Positions 1 through 6,149 are shown, numbered from the stretch's first letter. The stretch is DNA of 8,571 bases from Lachnospiraceae bacterium (GCA_017553665.1 JAFZKM010000297.1:1-8571), one strand, 5' to 3'. The notes: generated by a model from the sequence alone, not told the origin. Program-made: numbers and translations.

Positions 1-1
1 C

Positions 2-2197
2 ATAGAGCATATTTCCTACTGGCTGAAGCGGTATGAAGGTCATATCGGTGCTTCTGTCTGTTCCTGTCGTGTCAGCCGCAAGAAGCTTGACGAGGGATGT
101 GCCGATGATTTCAATGACTGGTGTATCGGCGTCGGCGATATGGCGGATTACTGCCGTGAGACCGGACGCGGACACGACATTACCTACGATGAGGCGATGG
201 CGATCTTAAAGCGCGCCGAGGATAACGGCTTCGTTCACCAGATCACCAACATCGACGGCGAGGGGAAGATCTTCGCCATCTGCAACTGCAACGTTAAGAT
301 CTGCAACGCGCTCCGTACATCACAGCTCTTCAATACACCGAACATGTCGCGTTCGGCTTATGTGGCGAGAGTTGAGAAGGAGAACTGCGTGGCGTGCGGA
401 CAGTGCGTGGAGTATTGTCCCGCAGGCGCGGTAAAGCTCGGACAGAAGCTCTGCCTCAAGGACGGAAGCGAAATAGAGTATCCGAAGCACGAGCTGCCCG
501 ACGAGCAGAAGTGGGGCCCCGAGCACTGGGATGAGGACTACAGAGACAATAACAGGATCAACTGTTACGATACGGGTACGGCACCTTGTAAGACAGCCTG
601 TCCCGCGCACATCGCGGTCCAGGGTTATCTTAAAAAAGCCGCCCAGGGTAAGTACACCGAAGCTCTGGCATTGATCAAGAAGGAGAATCCGTTCCCCGCG
701 GTATGCGGACGCATCTGCAACAGGCGCTGTGAGGACGCATGCACGAGAGGCACGATCGATCAGGCGGTTTCGATCGACGCGGTAAAGAAGTTCATCGCCG
801 AGAGGGATCTGAAGGCGGAGACCCGATATGTTCCCGAGATCGTGGTCGCTTCGAACCTCGGCAGATGGAAGGAAAAGATCGCTGTGATCGGCGGCGGTCC
901 CGCAGGTTTGTCCTGCGCGTTCTTCCTTGCGCAGATGGGTTATTATCCGACCGTTTTCGAGAAGAATGAGAAGCCCGGCGGCATGCTCCGCTACGGTATC
1001 CCTTCATATAAGCTCGAAAAGGATGTTATAGACGCCGAGATCGATGTCCTTAAGGAAATGGGCGTTGAGATCAAATGCGGAGTTGATGTCGGAAAGGACG
1101 TTACGCTCGACTATCTCCGAAAGGAGGGCTATCAGGCCTTCTATATCGCGATCGGATGCAGCGGAGGTAAGCTTCCGGGCGTTCCCGGCGAGGACGCTGA
1201 GAATTGTACTACAGCGGTAGACTTTTTGAAGGCCGCAAACGAAGGCAAGATCAGGGTTTCCGGGTGCACCGTAGTGGTCGGCGGCGGAAACGTTGCGATA
1301 GACGCGGCGAGAGTAAGCTCGAGGAGCGGCGCGGATTCGGTTGAGATGGTATGTCTCGAGACCCGTGACATCATGCCCGCGACAAAGGAAGAGGTTGCGG
1401 ACGCCGAGGCTGACGGAGTGAAGGTTAACTGCGGATGGGGACCGAAGGAGGTCATCGTCGAGAACGGCAGGGCCAAAGCGATCGTATTCAAGAAGTGCCT
1501 GAGCGTTTATGATGACGAGCACCGCTTCAGACCTCATTACGATGAGAATGATACGATCACCGTTGAGGCGGACAGTATCATATTCGCGATCGGACAGACC
1601 ATTGTCTGGGGCGATCTTCTCGCAGGCACAAAGGTTACCTTCGGCAGGGGCAACGGACCCGTTGCCGACAAGCTCACATATCAGACCGACGAGCCCGATA
1701 TCTTCGTCGGCGGCGATGTATTTACCGGACCGAAGTTCGCGATCGACGCCATCGCGCAGGGACACGAGGCAGCCGAATCGCTGCACCGTTTCGTTCAGCA
1801 CGGTCATATGACGATCGGCCGCAACAGAAGACAGTTCATAGAGCTTGATAAGAAGAACATCTCGGTTCCTTCATACGATAATTCGTCACGTCAGGTGGCT
1901 TACACCCGGAAAGATGTTGACGCGAAGGGCTTCAGGGATTACCACGGAACGCTCACCGAGGAGCAGGTAAAGATCGAGACCTCGAGATGCTTAGGCTGCG
2001 GCGCGTCGGTAGTTGATGAGAATAAGTGCATCGGCTGCGGCATCTGTACGACGAAGTGCGAGTTTGACGCGATCAAACTGCACCGCGAGAGACCTGAATG
2101 CAGCACGATGGTTAAGGCCGAGGACAAGGCGAAGGCATTGCTTCCTTACGTTCTGAAGCGCGGATCGAAGATCCTTTTCAAGAAGAAAGATAAATAA
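2..2197 (+). CDS. FAD/NAD(P)-dependent iron-sulfur oxidoreductase, GltD-like (5' partial)
   Basis: Probably moves electrons between NAD(P)H, FAD and several iron-sulfur clusters in the cytoplasm; the partner is unknown. The frame is open to the left edge, so the ATG at 140 is internal; 731 codons are visible. In order: a Cys-rich part (CSC at about 62-70 and an ICNCNVKIC segment near 278-304); a ferredoxin motif CVACGQCVEYCP (386-421); a GltD/DPYD-type N-terminal cluster domain (Cys codons near 563, 587, 599, then CGRICNRRCEDAC at about 704-742); an FAD dinucleotide-binding motif GGGPAG (890-907); an NAD(P)H motif GGGNVA (1280-1297); a GGD flavin motif near 1712; and C-terminal CLGC plus CIGCGICTTKC (1988-2059). 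The core resembles the glutamate synthase small subunit and NfnB-type proteins, but no glutamate synthase large subunit is visible. The N-terminal Cys-rich part resembles one seen in clostridial ferredoxin-like proteins (from memory). hypA follows after one base, suggesting co-transcription. Oxidoreductase class is secure; substrate is unknown. Confidence 0.9.
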   Translation: MEHISYWLKRYEGHIGASVCSCRVSRKKLDEGCADDFNDWCIGVGDMADYCRETGRGHDITYDEAMAILKRAEDNGFVHQITNIDGEGKIFAICNCNVKICNALRTSQLFNTPNMSRSAYVARVEKENCVACGQCVEYCPAGAVKLGQKLCLKDGSEIEYPKHELPDEQKWGPEHWDEDYRDNNRINCYDTGTAPCKTACPAHIAVQGYLKKAAQGKYTEALALIKKENPFPAVCGRICNRRCEDACTRGTIDQAVSIDAVKKFIAERDLKAETRYVPEIVVASNLGRWKEKIAVIGGGPAGLSCAFFLAQMGYYPTVFEKNEKPGGMLRYGIPSYKLEKDVIDAEIDVLKEMGVEIKCGVDVGKDVTLDYLRKEGYQAFYIAIGCSGGKLPGVPGEDAENCTTAVDFLKAANEGKIRVSGCTVVVGGGNVAIDAARVSSRSGADSVEMVCLETRDIMPATKEEVADAEADGVKVNCGWGPKEVIVENGRAKAIVFKKCLSVYDDEHRFRPHYDENDTITVEADSIIFAIGQTIVWGDLLAGTKVTFGRGNGPVADKLTYQTDEPDIFVGGDVFTGPKFAIDAIAQGHEAAESLHRFVQHGHMTIGRNRRQFIELDKKNISVPSYDNSSRQVAYTRKDVDAKGFRDYHGTLTEEQVKIETSRCLGCGASVVDENKCIGCGICTTKCEFDAIKLHRERPECSTMVKAEDKAKALLPYVLKRGSKILFKKKDK

Positions 2198-2198
2198 T

Positions 2199-2546
2199 AT
2201 GCATGAATTGGGAGTGGTTTTTTACATCGTAAAGGATGTGAAAAAAGTTGCCGCGGAGAATAAGGTCGAGAAGGTCAATTCTGTGACGCTGCAGGTCGGC
2301 GAGGTTTCATCGATCATCCCGTCGTATCTGACGGATTGCTGGGACTGGGCGGTAGCAAAAGAAGAGGGACCGATCCGCGGCGCGAAGCTGGTGGTCGAGC
2401 AGATCGACGCGATGACTTACTGCGAGGACTGCAAAAAACAGTATCCGACCGTGGAATTCGGAAAGACCTGCCCGCATTGCGGGAGTGAGCACACATATCT
2501 TCTTACCGGCAACGAGGTCTGTATCAAGGAGATCGAGGCAGAGTAG
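2199..2546 (+). CDS. hypA: HypA-family nickel/zinc metallochaperone
   Basis: HypA proteins deliver nickel to [NiFe]-hydrogenase (and in some bacteria urease) during cofactor assembly. The 115-residue product has the usual family length. It begins MHE, the N-terminal nickel-binding signature in which His2 is the ligand, which supports this ATG. The zinc site is seen as C75-x2-C78 and C91-x2-C94, and the sequence between fits the family (VxLxVGEVS near 30-37, GAKLVVEQ near 61-68). The gene starts one base after the stop of the oxidoreductase, with only a weak purine stretch as ribosome binding site inside that gene, so translational coupling is likely. No hydrogenase or other hyp gene is present in the window; the nickel enzyme may be outside it, or the protein may serve another metal-dependent partner. 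Family assignment is strong; the client is not known. Confidence 0.92.
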   Translation: MHELGVVFYIVKDVKKVAAENKVEKVNSVTLQVGEVSSIIPSYLTDCWDWAVAKEEGPIRGAKLVVEQIDAMTYCEDCKKQYPTVEFGKTCPHCGSEHTYLLTGNEVCIKEIEAE

Positions 2547-2552
2547 TTATTT

Positions 2553-2594
2553 ACAAAGCGAAACGGCACGTCAGTTGTGCGGAACCGGCTTTGT
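2553..2594 (+). repeat. Interrupted dyad between hypA and rubrerythrin
   Basis: ACAAAGC at 2553-2559 pairs perfectly with GCTTTGT at 2588-2594. Inside it GCAC (2566-2569) pairs with GTGC (2577-2580) around a 7-base loop, with 6 and 7 unpaired bases between the two stems. The next bases are AT-rich (GATAATAAATAATTTT) rather than a clean T run, so it is a poor intrinsic terminator. It could be a processing or attenuation structure, or an operator for the rubrerythrin gene. Function is inferred only. Confidence 0.4.
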
Positions 2595-2600
2595 GATAAT
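2592..2600 (+). promoter_or_regulatory. Possible extended -10 promoter for rubrerythrin
   Basis: TGTGATAAT contains the extended -10 TG-n element followed by GATAAT, five of six matches to TATAAT. No good -35 lies at 16-18 bases (CAGTTG at 2572-2577 for a 17-base spacer), which is tolerable for extended -10 promoters. It overlaps the right arm of the dyad. The AT-rich stretch 2594-2608 weakly resembles a PerR/Fur-type box (9 of 14 positions of the PerR consensus by eye, right half poor). Transcription would begin about 20 bases before the ATG at 2625. Confidence 0.35.
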
Positions 2601-2624
2601 AAATAATTTTCAGGAGGTTTTGTT

Positions 2625-3170
2625 ATGGCAAAGTATGTATGTAGTGTATGCGGTTATGTTCATGAAGGTGATGAGGCTCCCGAGAGCTGTCCCGTATGTC
2701 ATGCGCCCGCTTCGAAGTTCACGAAGCAGGAAGATGAGCGCACATGGGCTGCAGAGCACGTTGTAGGCGTAGCTCAGGGTGTAAGTCAGGATATCATTGA
2801 CGACCTCAGAGCAAACTTCACGGGCGAGTGCTCGGAAGTAGGCATGTATCTGGCGATGGCCAGAGTTGCTTTCCGCGAGGGTTATCCCGAGGTTGGTCTC
2901 TACTATGAGAAGGCAGCTTACGAAGAGGCAGAGCACGCTGCGAAGTTCGCTGAGCTGCTCGGCGAGGTTGTTACCCCTTCGACAAAGAAGAATCTCGAGA
3001 TGAGAATTGAGGCTGAGAACGGCGCCACCGCCGGCAAGACCGATCTTGCGAAGCGCGCAAAGGCAGCGAATCTCGACGCTATCCATGACACCGTGCATGA
3101 AATGGCCCGCGATGAGGCGAGACACGGAAAGGCATTTGAGGGGCTGTACAACAGGTACTTCAAGAAGTAA
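2625..3170 (+). CDS. rbr: Reverse rubrerythrin (rubredoxin-like domain N-terminal), probable peroxidase
   Basis: Rubrerythrins reduce hydrogen peroxide at a non-haem di-iron site, with electrons passed from a rubredoxin-type Fe(Cys)4 centre; they protect strict anaerobes in the cytoplasm. The 181-residue protein has the rubredoxin-like domain first (C6-x2-C9, C22-x2-C25) and the ferritin-like four-helix domain after about residue 55. Conserved di-iron motifs are visible: GECSE in the first helix (E68, E71), E101-x2-H104, and E164-x2-H167. This order is the reverse of classical rubrerythrin and matches the clostridial reverse rubrerythrins, which act as NADH peroxidases with partner reductases. 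AGGAGG at 2612-2617, seven bases before the ATG, fixes the start. The gene lies 78 bases after hypA and ends before a hairpin terminator. The upstream flavoprotein could in principle feed electrons to it, but this is only suggested by proximity. Confidence 0.95.
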   Translation: MAKYVCSVCGYVHEGDEAPESCPVCHAPASKFTKQEDERTWAAEHVVGVAQGVSQDIIDDLRANFTGECSEVGMYLAMARVAFREGYPEVGLYYEKAAYEEAEHAAKFAELLGEVVTPSTKKNLEMRIEAENGATAGKTDLAKRAKAANLDAIHDTVHEMARDEARHGKAFEGLYNRYFKK

Positions 3171-3188
3171 GGTTTATGCTGCAAAACA

Positions 3189-3219
3189 AAAGGGGCAGGT
3201 TTTGGCAACCTGCTCCTTT
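3189..3219. terminator. Bidirectional intrinsic terminator
   Basis: A 13-base stem, AAAGGGGCAGGTT (3189-3201) with AACCTGCTCCTTT (3207-3219), has one G-T position and a 5-base loop TTGGC. It sits between two convergent genes. Read on the - strand it is followed by TTTTGTTTT (complement of 3183-3191), a good T tract for ending the ABC exporter transcript. On the + strand the T residues TTTATT after the stem serve the rubrerythrin transcript less strongly. Confidence 0.88.
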
Positions 3220-3232
3220 ATTGTGCGCTTCT

Positions 3233-4837
3233 TTATACTCTTACTACTCCGTCAAAGAGTGCCAGGTGCTCCTGCGATACATCATGGGTGATCGCGATGA
3301 GCGTAAGGTCTTTTTTCTCAAGCAGCTTCTTTTCTATCTGCTTCGCGGTTTCGGTATCGATCGCGCTGGTGCCTTCATCGAGCACCAGTACGGGACAGTT
3401 TCGAAGGATGGCTCTCGCGAGGGAGAATCGCTGCTTCTCTCCGCCCGAGAAATTGCTGCCGTTCTCGGCCACTACGGTGTCGAGACCTTCGGGAAGAGAA
3501 TCGACGAGCCCGCGTATCCCTGCGCTTTCGAACGCTTTAATTATTCGGTCGTCGGGGATATCCTTTTCAAACAGCGTGACATTGTTTCTGATGGTATCGT
3601 TGAATAAAAAGCTGTCCTGGGGCACGATGCTCACTATCCGGCTTCTGTCTTCAGGCGTGAGATCATTGACATTTACACTGTCGTAGGTCACTTCTCCGCT
3701 GTCGGCGGGGAGCAGTCCCATGACTACGTTCATCAGGGTTGATTTTCCGCTGCCGCTCAGGCCCGTTACGGCATATTTTCCGCCTTTTCTGAAGCAGGTA
3801 GAGACATTGTCAAGAACCGGAGCGTCGCCGTAGGAGAACGATACATTTTTGACTTCTATGCGGTCGGTGAGATCGGACTTTTGTATCTTTTGAGGTTCGC
3901 TGTCATCCGCAGCGCTATCCGCCATGATCTCCATGAATCGGGCGTTGATAGGCTTTGCGGCCGAGAACTTTGCGATCACGGAAGGCAGGCTGGCCACCGG
4001 TGAAACTATCTGTCCGATCAGGCTTCCGAAGGTGATGATCATTCCGGTGGAAAAGCGGCCCTTGATAGCGAAGTAGGCAGCTGCCGACATTACGAAGACG
4101 GTCGAGAGCAGGCCCACGAGGTCGCCGGCGCTGGAGCAGATCGTCTGCAGGAAGCCGAGCGAGAATTTTCCGTCTTCTGCTTCATCGTTTTTATTATTGT
4201 GCTTGCGCAGTATGGTCTTTGTGATCCCAAAGGACCTGATCAGATACGAGGCGGACAGATCGTCCTTGATCTCCGCGGTGTATTCCGCGTTTTTCTGCAT
4301 GTATCCGTTTGCCCTTTTCTCAACGGGTTTGCCGATATTGCCCGAAAACAAAAGCGTCAGCAGCGCGAGTGCCACCATGACGAGGAGCATGAAGGGCTCG
4401 AGGGTCAGCGTGATCACCGACGCGGAGATGAACATAGTAATGACCGTAGTCAGCGAGTAGATCGCGTTGATGTAATTCTGCTCGAACATATTGAGGTTGT
4501 TCGAAAGGTCGTTGATATATTCGGCGGAGCTGGCCTCGGACATTGAGGAGATGGGCTTTTTAAGGATCGCGGAAAAGAGGTTGCGCTTGATATGCCGTCT
4601 GGTTTCCGCGGTCAGTTTCTCTTTAAGGATTCCGCAGATTATTTCGACAATGACATAACCTGCCACAAACAGCAGTCCGATCAGGAACGCCCTGACGAGA
4701 GCGTTCATATCCTCGCCGGCGGCATCCACGATCTTTCCGATGATCACGGAGAAGTAGGCGCCGAATACGCAATTCAAGGTTATGAACAAAATGGCAGCAC
4801 AGAAAAGGACGCGGCGACCGCAGACATATTTTCTCAT
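3233..4837 (-). CDS. ABC exporter half-transporter (membrane domain fused to ATPase)
   Basis: ATP-driven exporter subunit of the inner membrane that would work as a homo- or heterodimer; the substrate is unknown. The 534-residue protein has an N-terminal membrane domain with about six hydrophobic segments (near 8-28, 48-72, 125-145, 148-166, 240-260, 264-285). The ATPase domain follows from about residue 326: Walker A GLSGSGKST (359-367), Q-loop Q407, signature FSGGEKQR (463-470), Walker B VLVLDE (483-488), D-loop SAID and switch His518. All catalytic residues look intact. It ends about 16 residues after the H-loop, shorter than the usual 570-600 residues, so the C-terminal helices are minimal. 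TCCTCT at 4844-4849 (AGAGGA on the coding strand), six bases from the ATG at 4837, supports this start. It is divergent from the XRE membrane regulator, which may control it. No partner half-transporter, peptide precursor or peptidase domain is seen. Confidence 0.93.
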   Translation of the reverse strand: MRKYVCGRRVLFCAAILFITLNCVFGAYFSVIIGKIVDAAGEDMNALVRAFLIGLLFVAGYVIVEIICGILKEKLTAETRRHIKRNLFSAILKKPISSMSEASSAEYINDLSNNLNMFEQNYINAIYSLTTVITMFISASVITLTLEPFMLLVMVALALLTLLFSGNIGKPVEKRANGYMQKNAEYTAEIKDDLSASYLIRSFGITKTILRKHNNKNDEAEDGKFSLGFLQTICSSAGDLVGLLSTVFVMSAAAYFAIKGRFSTGMIITFGSLIGQIVSPVASLPSVIAKFSAAKPINARFMEIMADSAADDSEPQKIQKSDLTDRIEVKNVSFSYGDAPVLDNVSTCFRKGGKYAVTGLSGSGKSTLMNVVMGLLPADSGEVTYDSVNVNDLTPEDRSRIVSIVPQDSFLFNDTIRNNVTLFEKDIPDDRIIKAFESAGIRGLVDSLPEGLDTVVAENGSNFSGGEKQRFSLARAILRNCPVLVLDEGTSAIDTETAKQIEKKLLEKKDLTLIAITHDVSQEHLALFDGVVRV

Positions 4838-4870
4838 GGCAGATCCTCTTTCATAATTTTTGCTTATAAT

Positions 4871-4879
4871 ATTCTAACA
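4871..4879 (-). promoter_or_regulatory. Candidate extended -10 promoter of the ABC exporter gene
   Basis: On the - strand TGTTAGAAT forms a TG-n extended -10 with TAGAAT (five of six to TATAAT) running 4879 to 4871, about 34 bases before the start codon. The -35 region is poor (GGTACA at a 16-base spacer). The perfect palindrome at 4877-4895 covers the spacer and touches the TG element, so a protein bound there would affect this promoter. An overlapping TATTAT (4871 to 4866) is an alternative -10. Confidence 0.4.
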
Positions 4880-4895
4880 CAATGAGCCATTGTGT
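4877..4895. promoter_or_regulatory. Perfect inverted repeat, candidate operator between divergent genes
   Basis: ACACAATG (4877-4884), spacer AGC, CATTGTGT (4888-4895): a perfect 8-base-arm palindrome of 19 bases in an AT-rich intergenic region. It is not followed by a T run in either direction, so it is unlikely to be a terminator. It lies over the spacer of the candidate exporter promoter and 10 bases left of the -35 of the candidate rightward promoter at 4906. The size and symmetry fit a dimeric repressor or activator site. The binding protein is unknown; the adjacent XRE regulator is one candidate. Confidence 0.6.
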
Positions 4896-4905
4896 ACCAT
4901 ATTTG

Positions 4906-4934
4906 TTGATTATATCCTTCGAGATAATTATACT
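4906..4934 (+). promoter_or_regulatory. Candidate sigma-A promoter P1 upstream of the XRE regulator
   Basis: TTGATT (4906-4911, four of six to TTGACA), a 17-base spacer and TATACT (4929-4934, five of six to TATAAT). Transcription would start near 4941, giving a leader of about 200 bases before the gene at 5144 and covering a 21-codon open frame at 4953-5018. The spacing is ideal, but the region is AT-rich, so chance matches are possible. Confidence 0.4.
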
Positions 4935-5002
4935 TGTTGTAAGAGAAGAAAAATGCGGCGGACGAATATGAAAACCGCGAAAGTGCGCGAAAACACTGCA
5001 TT

Positions 5003-5055
5003 TGCTACCGCCGGTTGACAAATTGGAAAGCACGCTTTATGGTCTGCAACCGCCG
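5003..5055 (+). repeat. Pair of 11-base direct repeats flanking promoter P2
   Basis: TGCTACCGCCG (5003-5013) and TGCAACCGCCG (5045-5055) match at 10 of 11 bases with start-to-start spacing of 42 bases, about four helical turns. One ends just before the -35 and the other begins just after the -10 of P2, so the repeats bracket the promoter. A further CCGCCG core lies on the opposite strand at 4956-4961. The arrangement suggests paired operator sites for autoregulation, but no binding evidence exists. Confidence 0.5.
5015..5043 (+). promoter_or_regulatory. Sigma-A promoter P2 of the XRE regulator gene
   Basis: A consensus -35 TTGACA (5015-5020), a 17-base spacer and TATGGT (5038-5043, four of six to TATAAT). 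Transcription would start near 5050, leaving a leader of about 94 bases. This is the strongest -35 in the region, and the pair of direct repeats that brackets it supports a regulated promoter. Confidence 0.65.
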
Positions 5056-5135
5056 TCAGGGGTAGGATGAACCCGTAAGAAACGCATGGGGCCGGCAGAG
5101 AATGAATGCCGGAAACGAATGCAGAATAACGGAGG
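5050..5135 (+). other. Leader of the XRE regulator gene with GC-rich hairpin
   Basis: CCGGCA (5092-5097) pairs with TGCCGG (5107-5112) around a 9-base loop. Outside it GCAT (5084-5087) can pair with ATGC (5119-5122). Upstream, GGGT (5060-5063) can pair with ACCC (5071-5074). The ribosome binding site GGAGG (5131-5135), eight bases before the ATG, is left free. The leader is longer and more structured than needed for plain initiation. I could not match it to a known riboswitch class, so it is only a candidate regulatory leader. Confidence 0.35.
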
Positions 5136-5143
5136 AAAAATAA

Positions 5144-6139
5144 ATGATACTTGCTGACAAAATTATCAACGAGAGAAAGAGGAACGGCTGGTCACAGGAA
5201 GAACTGGCCGAAAAGCTTTCGGTATCGAGGCAGTCGATATCGAAGTGGGAAGGCGCGCAGGCCATCCCGGACATTCAGAAGATAATAAACATGGCCGAGA
5301 TCTTTGGAGTAAGCACCGATTATCTTCTTAAGGATGAGATCGAGCCCGCGGATATCGCGGGAAATCCGGTCATGGATTCGGATTACGGCGATATCATCAA
5401 GGTTTCTATGGAAGAGGCCAATGATTATTTGGACATCACCGAAGAGATTGCGCCCAGACGCGCGAACATGGTGAGCCTGTGCATCCTTGCACCCGCAATG
5501 CTCCTGCTCTTTATCGCGTTTTCGGAGATCGGCGGATTCCCGATACCGGCCAATCTTCTGGTGGGTATGGGAATAGTCTCGCTGCTTGTCCTGATCGCGG
5601 TAGCGGTGTTGTTCTTTATCATTGACGGCGCAAAACTCGAGAGATTTGAGTACCTTGAGACAAGCCCGATCGAGACTCTGTACGGCGTGGAGGGCATGGT
5701 CCGCGAAAGACGCAAGGCCTTTGAACAGACAAATGTAAAGTCGATCGCGATCGGCGTAACGCTCTGCATTTTAAGCTGCGTTCCGCTCATCATGTCAGCT
5801 CTTCTTGAAGCTCCCGATCATATCATTCTGTTCATGGTCTGCCTGCTTCTGCTCTTTATCAGCGCAGGCGTCAACCTGATGGTCCGCGCGGGTTCAATGA
5901 CCGAGGCATTTAAGAAGCTGCTCCAGGAAGAGGATTATTCGATCAGCGCAAAGAAAAAGAACCCGCTGGTAAGCCTCGTCAGCAGTGTTTACTGGGTTTC
6001 GGTTACCGCGGGTTATCTGGCATGGAGTTTTATCACGAATAACTGGGACCGCACCTGGATCGTATGGCCGATAGCCGGAGTGCTGTTCGCCGTAGTCATC
6101 TCTATTGTAAAAGGCGTGGCCGGCAATGATAAGAACTGA
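5144..6139 (+). CDS. Membrane-anchored XRE-family transcriptional regulator
   Basis: An N-terminal DNA-binding domain is joined to a multi-pass membrane domain, so it probably acts at the membrane as a one-component sensor-regulator. Residues 6-62 form a Cro/C1-type helix-turn-helix: WSQEELAEKLSVSRQSISKW spans 16-35 and the conserved end DYLL is at 59-62. An acidic linker follows (about 64-103), then about six hydrophobic segments near 109-127, 138-160, 200-219, 227-247, 279-298 and 305-324, with a charged loop at 161-198. The total is 331 residues. GGAGG eight bases upstream of the ATG sets the start. The membrane part has no enzyme motif I recognise; it may sense a membrane-active compound or envelope state, which is inference. 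The gene is divergent from the ABC exporter across a signal-rich region, the usual arrangement for a local regulator and target. It is convergent with the yfcE-type gene. Confidence 0.88.
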   Translation: MILADKIINERKRNGWSQEELAEKLSVSRQSISKWEGAQAIPDIQKIINMAEIFGVSTDYLLKDEIEPADIAGNPVMDSDYGDIIKVSMEEANDYLDITEEIAPRRANMVSLCILAPAMLLLFIAFSEIGGFPIPANLLVGMGIVSLLVLIAVAVLFFIIDGAKLERFEYLETSPIETLYGVEGMVRERRKAFEQTNVKSIAIGVTLCILSCVPLIMSALLEAPDHIILFMVCLLLLFISAGVNLMVRAGSMTEAFKKLLQEEDYSISAKKKNPLVSLVSSVYWVSVTAGYLAWSFITNNWDRTWIVWPIAGVLFAVVISIVKGVAGNDKN

Positions 6140-6149
6140 TCCGGGATCA
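6137..6149. repeat. Perfect palindrome made of two opposing stop codons
   Basis: TGATCC-G-GGATCA is symmetric; its outer three bases on each side are the TGA stop of the + strand XRE gene (6137-6139) and the TGA stop of the - strand yfcE-type gene (6149-6147). As RNA it could form a five-pair hairpin with a CGG/CCG loop. No T run follows on either side, so it is at best a weak terminator. Confidence 0.55.

Noticed and set aside
1004..1807. 267-codon open frame on the - strand inside the oxidoreductase gene
   Set aside because: Its translation shows no family motif, it lies wholly antisense to a gene with clear Fe-S and nucleotide-binding motifs, and such frames arise readily from biased codon use.
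140..2197. ATG at 140 as the true start of the oxidoreductase
   Set aside because: The frame is open to the left edge with family-like Cys residues upstream and no ribosome binding site at 140, so the gene is 5' partial.
2610..3125. 171-codon - strand frame opposite rubrerythrin
   Set aside because: The + strand protein has complete rubredoxin and di-iron motifs and an ideal ribosome binding site; the antisense frame has neither.
4877..4895. The palindrome as an intrinsic terminator
   Set aside because: No T run follows on either strand and it lies between divergent, not convergent, genes.
5086..5157. 23-residue frame overlapping the XRE start in another frame
   Set aside because: Only a weak AAGAAA stretch precedes it and the product has no recognisable feature; GGAGG clearly serves the ATG at 5144.
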